From Streptomyces sp. ASQP_92 (GTDB lineage Bacteria; Actinomycetota; Actinomycetes; Streptomycetales; Streptomycetaceae), in assembly GCF_025399895.1 (NCBI RefSeq), contig NZ_JAODUA010000019.1:1-64000 (forward strand): a stretch of DNA of 64,000 nt, in the 5' to 3' direction. The notes under the pieces are model-generated. The model was not told the origin of the DNA. It saw only the letters and a list, made by a program, of their open reading frames with translations, and did not search any database. Numbering within the stretch: position 1 is the first letter of the stretch; each line of letters opens with the position of its first letter. Positions 43,955 through 52,517 of the stretch are shown here, piece by piece. Made by a program: the position numbers and the translations under genes.

Positions 43955-44023
43955 CGCGTCGCTTTCCCGACTACCGCCGCGTCGCTTTCCCGACTGCCGC
44001 CGCGCCGCTTTCCCGCCTGCCGC
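43955..44023. repeat. Three tandem 23-bp repeats upstream of a lipoprotein gene
   Basis: Units related to CGCGTCGCTTTCCCGACTRC begin near 43955, 43978 and 44001, the third diverged. They lie in the 370-base gap between the divergent lipase and lipoprotein genes, about 120 bases upstream of the lipoprotein start. The remainder of the gap (43776-44145) shows no gene. Confidence 0.6.
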
Positions 44024-44145
44024 GTCCCGGTTGTCGGGGGTTGGCAACGACAGCGCCCCCTTTCGTCCCAGTCCGGTCACTTCACGCTGGGTGGCGCCGG
44101 CGTCGCGGTACGTTCACGGCGAGTGCCACAGCCTTGGGGGAAACC

Positions 44146-44787
44146 ATGCGCAAGATCCTGCTCACGAGCGCCGCGACAGCCTGTCTCGCCCTGACCGCCT
44201 GCGGCCCGGGCGGCGGCTCCGACCACCGGCCGTCCACCGCCGCGTCCACGCCCTCGGGCTCCTCCAGCAGCGGCTCGGCCACACCGGGTCCGGGGGCCGG
44301 AGGGGGGCAGAGCGCGCTGGAGTTCGGCGTCCCGGCCCGGACGGTGGGGGCCAAACTCGTCGGCATCCTGGAGATCACGCCGACGTCCGTCGTGCACGTC
44401 GGGCGGGCGAACGGAACGGCCTCGCGGTTCGGCACCTTCGTCGTCGTCACGACCAAGGACGCCTCGCTGACCGCCAACGCCGCGGACGAGGAGCCCGCCA
44501 ACGGCACGAAGGGGGGCTGGCGCTGGATCGCCGCCAACGGGCAGAGCGTCGCCGAGAACAACGGCAGCGCCTCCAGGGTCTCGGTGACCGGATACGAGGG
44601 CGCCGGCAGGATCGAGCCGGGGACCTCGCAGCCGCGCTCCGAGGTCTTCGATCTGACGCCGGAGCAGGCCGGGCCGGGCGCCACCCTCGTCTACACGGAC
44701 GCCACCGGCAGCGAGAACCGCTGGAAGGTGCCGGCCGCCGACTCGGGGCCCGAGGCGGCGGACGTCAAACGGCGACTGGCTTCCTGA
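44146..44787 (+). CDS. Putative lipoprotein
   Basis: A 213-residue protein. The ATG follows a GGGGG run. The signal peptide ends in the lipobox LTAC, so Cys19 should be lipidated. A Ser/Thr/Pro/Gly-rich linker (about residues 22-50) precedes a beta-rich domain beginning LEFGVPARTVGAKLVGILEI. I do not recognise a named family, although a bacterial Ig-like (DUF4352-like) fold would fit the strand pattern. It is convergent with the polymerase-Y gene, with 7 bases between stops. Confidence 0.72.
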   Translation: MRKILLTSAATACLALTACGPGGGSDHRPSTAASTPSGSSSSGSATPGPGAGGGQSALEFGVPARTVGAKLVGILEITPTSVVHVGRANGTASRFGTFVVVTTKDASLTANAADEEPANGTKGGWRWIAANGQSVAENNGSASRVSVTGYEGAGRIEPGTSQPRSEVFDLTPEQAGPGATLVYTDATGSENRWKVPAADSGPEAADVKRRLAS

Positions 44788-44794
44788 CGAACGA

Positions 44795-45763
44795 TCAGGC
44801 CGCCTTCGAGAGGGCTCCCGGGATGATGGCGCGGGGGCCGAACTTGGCCCGGGCCCGGTCGGCCACCTCCTCGATGCGGCGGGCCCGCTCGTCCTCGGGG
44901 GCGAACGTCAGCTGGTGCGCCGCGTGTTCGGCCGCCATGAGCCCCTCGGCGCGCAGGGAGATGCCGCGCACCCTGGCCCGTTGCAGGCCGAGGGCCGAGT
45001 GGAGGGCGTAGCCGAGCTCGGCCAGCGCGGGCGAGTGGGCCGAGGGCTCGCGCAGGGTGCGGGTGCGGGTGGTGGTGGACCGGTCGGCGTAGCGCACGGT
45101 GAGGGCGAGGGAGCGGCACACCTGGTCGGCGCCGCGCAGCCGGACGCCCAGTTCCTCCGCGAGGGAGAGCAGCGCCCGGCGCTGGCGTACCGGGTCCAAC
45201 TCGTCGCGGGGGAAGGACCGTTCGGCCGCGAGCGAGCGTGCGGAGGCGTTCGGCACGACGGGGGTGCGGTCGATGCCGCGGGCGCGCTCCTGGAGGTCGC
45301 GGCCCTGCCGGGCGCCGAGGATCCGCTGGACGGTGCCGGGCGGGGCCGCGGCGAGGCGGCCCGCCGTGTCGAGGCCGTACGCGCAGAGGGTGCGGGCGGT
45401 CGAGCGGCCGACACCGTCCAGGGCGCGGACCGGCTGCGTGGCGAGGTAGCGGTCCACCTCGTCGGGGCGCACCGTGCGGGTCGTGCCGGGACCGGCGTCC
45501 CGGGCGGCCATCCTGGCCAGCATCGGGTTGGGCGCGAGTCCGATCGCGCAGTCCAGGCCGAGGTGGGCGAGCGCGCGGACCCGCAGGACGGCGGCGAGCT
45601 GTCCGGCGTCCTGCCCGAAGTACTTCTCGGCGCCCGCGAGGTCGGCGAGGAGGCCCTCGGGGGGCAGGGCCTGGACGACCGGGGTGAGGCCCTCGGCGAG
45701 GGCGACCAGCGCGGGAAGCGCCGCTCCCGTGTCGTCGAGGACGAAGCGTGCACAGAGGATCAT
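44795..45763 (-). CDS. Truncated, catalytically degenerate Y-family polymerase (ImuB-like)
   Basis: A 322-residue protein coupled to dnaE2 by an ATGA overlap. It aligns with the second half of the DinB palm and with the fingers, thumb and little-finger regions. The first palm strand with the metal-binding Asp is missing, and the conserved SIDEAFLD block is replaced by PPEGLLAD. HhH-type GVGRSTARTLCAYGLDTAGRL and RGIDRTPVVP are intact. HQLTFAPED near the C-terminus resembles a beta-clamp-binding motif. In other actinobacteria a dead Y-family protein, ImuB, guides DnaE2 in mutagenic translesion synthesis, and this gene probably plays that part, though it is shorter and no imuA is adjacent. Confidence 0.82.
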   Translation of the reverse strand: MILCARFVLDDTGAALPALVALAEGLTPVVQALPPEGLLADLAGAEKYFGQDAGQLAAVLRVRALAHLGLDCAIGLAPNPMLARMAARDAGPGTTRTVRPDEVDRYLATQPVRALDGVGRSTARTLCAYGLDTAGRLAAAPPGTVQRILGARQGRDLQERARGIDRTPVVPNASARSLAAERSFPRDELDPVRQRRALLSLAEELGVRLRGADQVCRSLALTVRYADRSTTTRTRTLREPSAHSPALAELGYALHSALGLQRARVRGISLRAEGLMAAEHAAHQLTFAPEDERARRIEEVADRARAKFGPRAIIPGALSKAA

Positions 45764-48700
45764 CCGGCGCTCCCCGGGCTCGAATGCCACAACTTCCGCC
45801 CGGTGGCAGCTCCTTCGCCCGCCGGGCGCAGATCGGCCCAGGGGTTCAGTTCGTAGCCGGTGGACAGGTGGATGCGGCGGCCGTGGTCGGCGGCGGGGCC
45901 GGGCGGAGTGGCGGGCGGGGTGTCGGTTCCGGGTCCGGCCGGGGTGTCCGCCCGTGGTCCGGGCGCGGTGCCGGCGGTGGGGGCGGGTGGTTCGGGCGGG
46001 GCCGCGAGGCGGGACGAGACGGCGTCCAGGCCGCCCTCGCGGCGCAGTTCGGCGAGTTCGGCCAGGTTCCAGGCGCGGGCGCCCACCACGCTGAGGCTGC
46101 GCGGGCCGCGCCGCTGCACCACGCCCCGCACGAGGAGCAGCCAGGAGTGGAAGACGGTGTAGGCGCAGGCGTCGTGGCTGTCGTCGAAGAAGGCCAGGTC
46201 GACCAGGCCCGTGCCGTCGTCCAGGGTGCTGAAGACGACCCGCCTGCCGGAGCGGATGGGCGGGGTCTGGGTGGCCGCCTTGGCGCCCGCGACCAGGACG
46301 GTCTGTCCGTGCTCGGCCTCGCGCAGCCGCTTGGCGGAGAGGACGCCGAGCTCGTTCAGGAACGCCGTGTGATCCTCCATCAGATGGCGGGAGGTGTCCA
46401 TGCCGAGCACGCCGAGCTCGGCGCTGAGCCGCTCCGCCCCGTCCAGGTCGGGCAGCCCCGCACCGGCCGTCAACTGGCCTCCGTCCAGCGGGAGTTGACC
46501 GCCGGGTGCGCGGCGGGCGCCGTGGAGTTCGGACAGGTGGAGCAGCAGGTCGCGCCGGTTGGCGCCGAACGCGTCGAGCGCGCCGATCCGGGCGAGCCGT
46601 TCGGCGACCGGCCGGCTCGGCCTGGCCCGCTGCCAGAAGTCGCGCAGCGAGGCGTAGGGGCGGCCCGCCTCGATGCGCGCGCTCTCGGCCTCGCTGATGC
46701 CGTGGACGTCACAGAGGGCGAGCCGCACCCCCCAGGTACCGGACACCAGTTCGATTGTGTGGGCGACCGAGGACCGGTTCACATCCACCGGCAGGATCGG
46801 CACCCCGCGCCGCCGCGCGTCCGCGAGCAGCAGGCGCTTGGGGTACATCCCGGGGTCATGGGTGAGCAGCCCGGCGTAGAAGGCGGCCGGGTGGTGCGCC
46901 TTGAGCCAGGCCGACTGGTAGGTCGGCACCGCGAACGCGACGGCGTGCGCCTTGCAGAAGCCGTACGACCCGAAGGCCTCGATGATCTCCCAGGTGCGGG
47001 CGATCACCTCGGGCGTGTAGCCGCGCTCCTCGGCACGCTGGGCGAACCAGACCTTGATGCCCGCCTGCGACTCCCGGTCGGAGAGCCCGCGCCGCACCCG
47101 GTCGGCCTCGCCCCGGCCGCAGCCGGTCATGATGTTCACCATCTCGATGATCTGCTCGTGGAAGACGACCACCCCGTAGGTGTCGCGCAGCGCGTCCGCC
47201 AGGTCGGGGTGCGGGAAGTGGACCGGGGCCCGGCCGTGCCGCGCCTCGATGAACGGGCGCACCATGTCGGCCGCGACCGGCCCGGGGCGGAACAGGGAGA
47301 TGTCGACGACGAGGTCGTGGAAGGTGGACGGCTGGAGCCGGCCGACCAGGTCGCGCTGGCCGGGCGACTCGATCTGGAAGCAGCCCAACGTCTCGGTGGA
47401 CTGGATGAGTTGGTACGTCTTCCGGTCGCCCGGCGGGACCTGTGCCGGGTCGTCGATGTCGAGTTCCTCGCCGGTGGCCCGGCCGATCTCGGCGACCGCG
47501 TGGGCCATCGCGGACTGCATCCGGACCCCGAGCACGTCCAGCTTGAGCAGGCCGAGGTCCTCCACGTCCTCCTTGTCGAACTGGGACATGGGGAAGGGGG
47601 CACCCCCCTGGCCCTTGAGGCCCAGGGGGACCTCCCCCCTGGTGGGCATCACGGGCGTACGCCGCAGCAGCGAGGCGTCCGAGAGCAGCACGCCGCACGG
47701 GTGCATGGCGATGCCGCGCGGCAGGGCGTCCAGGGCTTCGACGAGCTCCCAGAGTTTGCCGTACTTCTCCATCTCCCCTGCCAGGTACCGCAGTTCGGGC
47801 AGTTCCTTCAGGGCGGTGCGGGCGTCGCGGGCCCGGATGTGCGGGAAGGACTTGGCGATCTTGTCGATCACCGCCGGGTCCATGGACAGGGCCGCGCCCA
47901 CGTCCCGGACGGCGTGCCGCACCCGGTAGGTCTCGGGCATGGCCACGGCGGCCACCCGCTGGGTGCCGAAGCGGTCGATGATCGCGCGGTAGACGTCGAG
48001 CCGGCGGGCGGACTCCACGTCGATGTCGATGTCGGGCAGCACCGGCCGCCGGGTGGACAGGAAGCGCTCCATCAGGAGCCCGCTCTCCACCGGGTCGGCG
48101 TGGGCGATGCCGAGCAGGTGGTTGACGAGCGAGCCCGCGCCGGAGCCGCGCGCGGCCACCCGGATGCCCATCTCCCGTACGTCGTCGACGACTTGGGCGA
48201 CGGTGAGGAAGTACGAGGCGTACCCCCAGTGCGCGATGATGTCCAGCTCGTGGTGCATCCGCTCCCAGTACGCGCGCCGCCCCTCGTATCCGCGCAACAC
48301 CATCCCGGCCGCGGCCCGGGAGGCGAGGACCCGCTGGGGGGTGCGGTCGGCCGCGCCGACCAGATGCGGTTCGGGGAAGTGGGCGAAGGTCTTGATGCCG
48401 AGGTCGTCCTGGGGGTCGACGAGGCATTCGGCGGCGGTCTCCTCGGTCATGGCGAGGAGCCGGTGGGCGACGTCGCGCCGCCAGCCGGCCGCTTCGGCGA
48501 CCCTTTCGGCGATCTTGAACATGGCGTCCGGCCCCTTGAGCCAGCGCTCCCCGCTGTCGAACGGCGGCCGCACCGGCACCAGGCGCCGTGCCGCGTCCAG
48601 CACATCGGCGACCGGTCCCTGGCCGGGGTCGGCGTAGCGGGCGGCGTTGGTCAGGACGGCGCGTACGCCCTGTTCGGCGGCGAGGCCGACGGTGCGCGCG

Positions 48701-49296
48701 GCGAGCCGCAGCGAGCCGGGTCCCGTCCCCGTGAGCCCGTGGTGGACGGCTTCGAGGCGGAGCGCGTCGCCGTAGAGCTCCCGCCAGGGCGCGAGCAGTT
48801 TCGCGGCCCGGTCGGGACGGCCCGCGCTCAGCGCGCGGCCGACCTCGGAGGCGGGGCCGAGCAGCACGGTGAGCCCCTGGGCGGGCAGGTCGGCGGGGGC
48901 GAGCAGGGGGCGGCCCCCGGCGGTGTGCGCGGCGCTGACCAGGCGGCAGAGCTCGGCCCAGCCGGCCGCGCCGTCACGGGCGAGGAAGGTGACCCGGGGG
49001 GCGGATTCGTCGACGAAGGCGCCGCCGCGCACGGGCGTGCGCCGGGCCTGGCCCCGGGCGGGACCGGGGTCCCCCAGGTGTTCCGCCACCGCGAGTTCGG
49101 CTCCGAACAGCGGCCGGATGCCCGCCTTGGCGCAGGCCTTGGCGAAGCGGACCGTGCCCGCGAGGGTGTCCCGGTCGGTCAGCGCGAGGGCGTCCATGCC
49201 GCGTTCGACGGCACGTTCGGCCAGCCGCTCCGGGTGGGAGGCTCCGTACCGCAGGGAGAACCCGGACACGGTGTGCAGATGCGTGAAGCCGGTCAT
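45760..49296 (-). CDS. dnaE2: Error-prone DNA polymerase III alpha subunit DnaE2
   Basis: A 1178-residue C-family polymerase. ATG at 49296 (MTGFTHLHTVSGFSL) is chosen because AGGAGGT lies four bases upstream. The PHP domain starts THLHTVSGFS with LTDRDTLAG. The polymerase triad Asp residues lie in LPDIDIDVESARRLD (about residues 421-426), with SGAGSLVNHLLGI nearby. Segment PMSQFDKEDVEDLGLLKLDV is typical of DnaE2. An OB-fold and a Pro-rich spacer lie at the C-terminus, ending before HLSTGYELNPWADLR. A roughly 15-residue insertion (GEVPLGLKGQGG, about residues 552-567) is encoded by a palindromic element. Role: SOS-induced mutagenic lesion bypass together with the overlapping Y-family gene. 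Confidence 0.94.
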   Translation of the reverse strand: MTGFTHLHTVSGFSLRYGASHPERLAERAVERGMDALALTDRDTLAGTVRFAKACAKAGIRPLFGAELAVAEHLGDPGPARGQARRTPVRGGAFVDESAPRVTFLARDGAAGWAELCRLVSAAHTAGGRPLLAPADLPAQGLTVLLGPASEVGRALSAGRPDRAAKLLAPWRELYGDALRLEAVHHGLTGTGPGSLRLAARTVGLAAEQGVRAVLTNAARYADPGQGPVADVLDAARRLVPVRPPFDSGERWLKGPDAMFKIAERVAEAAGWRRDVAHRLLAMTEETAAECLVDPQDDLGIKTFAHFPEPHLVGAADRTPQRVLASRAAAGMVLRGYEGRRAYWERMHHELDIIAHWGYASYFLTVAQVVDDVREMGIRVAARGSGAGSLVNHLLGIAHADPVESGLLMERFLSTRRPVLPDIDIDVESARRLDVYRAIIDRFGTQRVAAVAMPETYRVRHAVRDVGAALSMDPAVIDKIAKSFPHIRARDARTALKELPELRYLAGEMEKYGKLWELVEALDALPRGIAMHPCGVLLSDASLLRRTPVMPTRGEVPLGLKGQGGAPFPMSQFDKEDVEDLGLLKLDVLGVRMQSAMAHAVAEIGRATGEELDIDDPAQVPPGDRKTYQLIQSTETLGCFQIESPGQRDLVGRLQPSTFHDLVVDISLFRPGPVAADMVRPFIEARHGRAPVHFPHPDLADALRDTYGVVVFHEQIIEMVNIMTGCGRGEADRVRRGLSDRESQAGIKVWFAQRAEERGYTPEVIARTWEIIEAFGSYGFCKAHAVAFAVPTYQSAWLKAHHPAAFYAGLLTHDPGMYPKRLLLADARRRGVPILPVDVNRSSVAHTIELVSGTWGVRLALCDVHGISEAESARIEAGRPYASLRDFWQRARPSRPVAERLARIGALDAFGANRRDLLLHLSELHGARRAPGGQLPLDGGQLTAGAGLPDLDGAERLSAELGVLGMDTSRHLMEDHTAFLNELGVLSAKRLREAEHGQTVLVAGAKAATQTPPIRSGRRVVFSTLDDGTGLVDLAFFDDSHDACAYTVFHSWLLLVRGVVQRRGPRSLSVVGARAWNLAELAELRREGGLDAVSSRLAAPPEPPAPTAGTAPGPRADTPAGPGTDTPPATPPGPAADHGRRIHLSTGYELNPWADLRPAGEGAATGRKLWHSSPGSAG
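47590..47643. repeat. Palindromic element inserted in frame within dnaE2
   Basis: The run contains CCCCCTGG (47604-47611 region) facing CCAGGGGG (47622-47629 region), with outer G-rich and C-rich arms (AAGGGGG and CCTCCCCCC). It translates to about 15 extra residues between RTPVMPTR and FPMSQFDK, where DnaE2 proteins usually run straight from a short loop into FPMSQ. It looks like a Streptomyces REP-like palindrome captured without breaking the frame. Confidence 0.55.
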
Positions 49297-49351
49297 CCGC
49301 ACCTCCTACCGATCCGTTCTCACCTCCCCCTCCCTTCCACCATAGACCAGT

Positions 49352-49367
49352 TCGAACGTGCGTGCGA
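49352..49367. promoter_or_regulatory. Probable LexA (SOS) box upstream of dnaE2
   Basis: TCGAACGTGCGTGCGA matches the actinobacterial SOS consensus TCGAAC-N4-GTTCGA with one mismatch, about 55 bases upstream of the dnaE2 start. It lies within a longer TTCGAAC-N17-GTTCGAA repeat (49351-49381), and another GTTCGAG occurs at 49406. Confidence 0.55.
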
Positions 49368-49415
49368 CACACCTGTTCGAATACCCATGAGGCGGCTCCG
49401 CAGGTGTTCGAGGAC

Positions 49416-50204
49416 TCAGGCCGTGGCGCTGGTGATCAGCGCGAAGGGGGCGCCGAACGGGTCGAGCAGCATCGCGACGCGCCCCACGCCCGGGGCGTCC
49501 ATGGCCGGGATGATGAGGGTGCCGCCGAGCCCCTGGGCCGTGGCCACCAGGGCGTCGCAGTCCTCGACCTCGAAGTACGGGTGCCACTCGGAGGTCGAGC
49601 CGGCGTCCAGGTTCTCCCGGGGCAGCTGCATGATGCCGCCGTGCATGGTCTGCTCGCCGCCGCCCGCGGGCCCGGCGATGCTGTAGGTGAGGCCGTCACC
49701 CATGGGCATGTCGCGGGTCTCCCACCCCAGGACGCTGCCGTAGAACGCCTTCACCGCGGCCGCGTCGGTGGTGTACAGCTCGATCCAGCTCACGCTGCCG
49801 GGCTCGTTGACGATCTCCAGACCGTCGGTCTCCCGGGGTTCCCACACCGCGAACTCGGCGCCCGCCGGGTCGGTGAAGCCGGCCATCCGGCCCTCCGTGA
49901 AGACGTCCATCGGCGGGAAGCGGACCGTGCCGCCCGCCTGCTCGACGGCCTTGGCGGTGGCGTCGGCGTCCACCGTGCGGAAGTACACCGTCCAGGCGGA
50001 GCGCGCCCCCTCCTCGGTCAGCGGTCCGATCGCGGCCAGCGTCCTGCCGTCCTGGCGCAGGAAGCCGTAGCCGCCGGCCTCCGGCCCCGCGGACTGGAAC
50101 CGCCAGCCGAACAGACCGGTGTAGAAAGTGACGGCCGCGTCGATGTCGGGGGTCCCGAGGTCGAGCCAGTTCAGCCCGCCCGGCACCTGGGTGGAGGTCA
50201 GCAT
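49416..50204 (-). CDS. Two-domain VOC-family (glyoxalase-like) protein
   Basis: A 262-residue protein of two VOC repeats. The first starts LNWLDLGTPDIDAAVTFYTG, the second VSWIELYTTDAAAVKAFYGS; each ends with a metal-site Glu region (AEFAVWEPR and FALITSATA). AGGAG precedes the ATG at 50204. Paired VOC domains bind metals and small ligands, or confer bleomycin-type resistance by sequestration. There is no context to choose among these. Confidence 0.88.
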   Translation of the reverse strand: MLTSTQVPGGLNWLDLGTPDIDAAVTFYTGLFGWRFQSAGPEAGGYGFLRQDGRTLAAIGPLTEEGARSAWTVYFRTVDADATAKAVEQAGGTVRFPPMDVFTEGRMAGFTDPAGAEFAVWEPRETDGLEIVNEPGSVSWIELYTTDAAAVKAFYGSVLGWETRDMPMGDGLTYSIAGPAGGGEQTMHGGIMQLPRENLDAGSTSEWHPYFEVEDCDALVATAQGLGGTLIIPAMDAPGVGRVAMLLDPFGAPFALITSATA

Positions 50205-50366
50205 GGTGGTGCTCCTGTCGCGTGCGTCGCGCTGCCCGGGACGAGGGCCCCGGCATCCGTTCCCAGCCTGGCAGCGGGAACCCGGCCCCGACAGCCGGAC
50301 GCCCCGGGTCAGCCATTCGGCCCCGCCCCGCCTGCGTGGGCGCACGGTGCGGCAGAGCGTAGGGGC

Positions 50367-51434
50367 ATGACTTTCGTCGACGAGGTGAAGACCGCCGTCT
50401 CCGTACGGGCCGCCCTGCTGGTCATCGGCGTACTGGGGCTGATGGTCGCCTTCATCGCGTCCTACGCCGGCGCCTTCCACAACCCCGAGCCGAAGGACAT
50501 CCCCTTCGCCGTGGTCGCGCCCCAGCAGATCAGCGGGCAGCTCGTCGAGCGGCTGGGAGCGCTGCCCGGCGATCCGCTGGACGTGCGCACGGCCAAGGAC
50601 GAGGCCGACGCCACCCGGCAGGTGCGCGACCGCCGCATCGACGGGGCCCTGATCGTCGACCCGCGGGGCACCACCGACACGGTGCTGGTGGCGAGCGGCG
50701 GCGGGGCCTCGCTCGCGCAGGCCGTGGAGGCGATCACGACAGCGGCCGAGAAGGCGCAGCAGCGCACGGTCAAGGTGGTCGACGTCGCGCCCGCCGCGCG
50801 CCAGGACTCCCGGACGCTGTCCGCGTTCTACCTCGTCGTCGGCTGGTGTGTGGGCGGCTATCTGTGCGCCGCGATCCTGGCGATCAGCGCGGGAGCCCGG
50901 CCCGCCAACACCCATCGCGCGCTGATCCGGCTCGCGGTGCTCGCGCTGTACTCGATCGCCGCGGGGCTCCTGGGCGCGCTCATCATCGGGCCCGTCCTCG
51001 GCGCGCTGCCCGGCAGCTACCTCGGCCTCTCCGGGCTCGGCGCGCTGGTCGTGTTCGCGGTGGGGGCCACCACCCTCGCCTTCCAGGGCCTCGCCGGTGT
51101 CGTCGGCATCGGCCTGGCGATCCTGGTCATCGTCGTGCTCGGCAACCCGAGCGCGGGCGGCGCCTATCCGTACCCGCTGCTTCCCCCGTTCTGGCGGACG
51201 ATCGGGCCCGGCCTCCCGCCGGGCGCCGGCACCTGGGCGGCCCGCTCCATCGCGTACTTCCGGGGCGAGTCGATCAGCGGCCCGCTCCAGGTCCTTTCGA
51301 TCTGGGCGCTGCTCGGCGCCGTGGTCACGCTGGTCCTGGCCGGGTTCCGCCGCGACCCGGGTACGCCGGTGGGCTCGGCCACCTCCGGCGCCTCGCCCGT
51401 CGCGCCGGAGATGCCCAACAGGCCTGCCGCGTAA
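50367..51434 (+). CDS. ABC-2/YhgE-like integral membrane protein
   Basis: A 355-residue membrane protein. One N-terminal helix (residues 13-36) is followed by an extracytoplasmic domain of about 120 residues (DIPFAVVAPQQISGQLVERL), then five C-terminal helices and a short Ala/Pro tail. This layout is that of YhgE/Pip and DUF3533-type ABC-2 family proteins, which often act in export without a dedicated ATPase gene nearby. No partner ATPase is adjacent. Function unknown. Confidence 0.78.
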   Translation: MTFVDEVKTAVSVRAALLVIGVLGLMVAFIASYAGAFHNPEPKDIPFAVVAPQQISGQLVERLGALPGDPLDVRTAKDEADATRQVRDRRIDGALIVDPRGTTDTVLVASGGGASLAQAVEAITTAAEKAQQRTVKVVDVAPAARQDSRTLSAFYLVVGWCVGGYLCAAILAISAGARPANTHRALIRLAVLALYSIAAGLLGALIIGPVLGALPGSYLGLSGLGALVVFAVGATTLAFQGLAGVVGIGLAILVIVVLGNPSAGGAYPYPLLPPFWRTIGPGLPPGAGTWAARSIAYFRGESISGPLQVLSIWALLGAVVTLVLAGFRRDPGTPVGSATSGASPVAPEMPNRPAA

Positions 51435-51523
51435 GGGAGATGGCCTCTCCCCCACGTACACCCCGGGAGAGCGGACGGGGCCGCCCCTCGTGGCGACAGG
51501 GAAGCGGATCGGACGGCGCACCT

Positions 51524-52405
51524 TCACAAGCTTTTCGCCGGGTCGCTTCCCTCTCCCACGATCTCCGAATGCGCCTGCGCCGCCGGCACGTCCGCGGCAA
51601 CGGATTCCACCGGCGCGGCCGCGGGTTTCGCCGGCTCGGCGGCGGGCTGCTGGGCGCGCTCCAGGAACCTCAGGAGTTCCACCGGGAACGGCAGGACCAG
51701 CGTCGAGTTCTTCTCGGCGGCCACCGCCACCACGGTCTGCAACAGCCTCAATTGGAGGGCGGCGGGCTGCTCCGACATCACCGCGGCCGCCTCGGCCAGC
51801 TTCTTGGAGGCCTGGAGCTCGGCGTCCGCGTTGATGACCCGCGCCCGCCGTTCACGGTCGGCCTCCGCCTGGCGGGCCATCGAGCGCTTCATCGTCTCCG
51901 GCAGCGACACGTCCTTGATCTCGACGCGGTCGATCTGCACACCCCACCCCATGGCCGGGCTGTCGATCATCAGCTCAAGGCCCTGGTTGAGCTTCTCCCG
52001 GTTCGACAGCAGGTCGTCCAGGTCGCTCTTGCCGATGATCGAACGCAGCGAGGTCTGCGCCATCTGCGAGACCGCGAACTGGTAGTCCTCGACCTGGATG
52101 ACCGCGTCGGCGGCGTCGATCACCTTGAAATAGATCACCGCGTCGACCCGGACCGTGACGTTGTCCCGGGTGATGCCGTCCTGCGCGGGCACCGGCATCG
52201 TCACGATCTGCATGTTCACCCTGCGCAGCCGGTCGACGAAGGGCACGATCAGCGTGAGGCCGGGCCCGCGCACCGATTCCCGCAGCCTGCCGAGCCGCAG
52301 CACCACTCCGCGCTCGTACTGCTTGACGACCCGTGCCGCGGCCAGCGCGTAGACGACGCCGGCTGATCCGGCGGCGATGCCGGCCGCCACCACTGCCTCG
52401 ACCAT
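51524..52405 (-). CDS. SPFH/band 7 family slipin
   Basis: A 293-residue protein with one N-terminal membrane helix (residues 4-24) and a band 7 domain beginning VKQYERGVVLRLGRLRESV, with DGITRDNVTVRVDAVIYFKV and VEIKDVSLPETMKRSMARQA as in slipins. A Glu/Ala-rich coiled-coil stretch (QAEADRERRARVINADAELQ) follows, then a Pro/Ala-rich tail. It should form oligomeric membrane microdomain scaffolds. No NfeD-type partner gene is next to it. Confidence 0.9.
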   Translation of the reverse strand: MVEAVVAAGIAAGSAGVVYALAAARVVKQYERGVVLRLGRLRESVRGPGLTLIVPFVDRLRRVNMQIVTMPVPAQDGITRDNVTVRVDAVIYFKVIDAADAVIQVEDYQFAVSQMAQTSLRSIIGKSDLDDLLSNREKLNQGLELMIDSPAMGWGVQIDRVEIKDVSLPETMKRSMARQAEADRERRARVINADAELQASKKLAEAAAVMSEQPAALQLRLLQTVVAVAAEKNSTLVLPFPVELLRFLERAQQPAAEPAKPAAAPVESVAADVPAAQAHSEIVGEGSDPAKSL

Positions 52406-52517
52406 CACGGCCCCCAAGGGTCCGAATCGGACGTGTACCTCGACGGTAACTCCGTGGCTGCCCCAAAGGGAGACCCCGGGAGACCCCGTACGCGGCCCCC
52501 GCTCGCACCGTCCTCCG

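Noticed and set aside
43955-44023. Tandem repeats considered as a CRISPR array
   Set aside because: Units abut with no unique spacers, and no cas genes are in the window.
45748-49686. Rightward open frame of 1312 codons
   Set aside because: Antisense to dnaE2 and the start of the VOC gene; repetitive composition and no ribosome site. DnaE2 motifs on the other strand are unambiguous.
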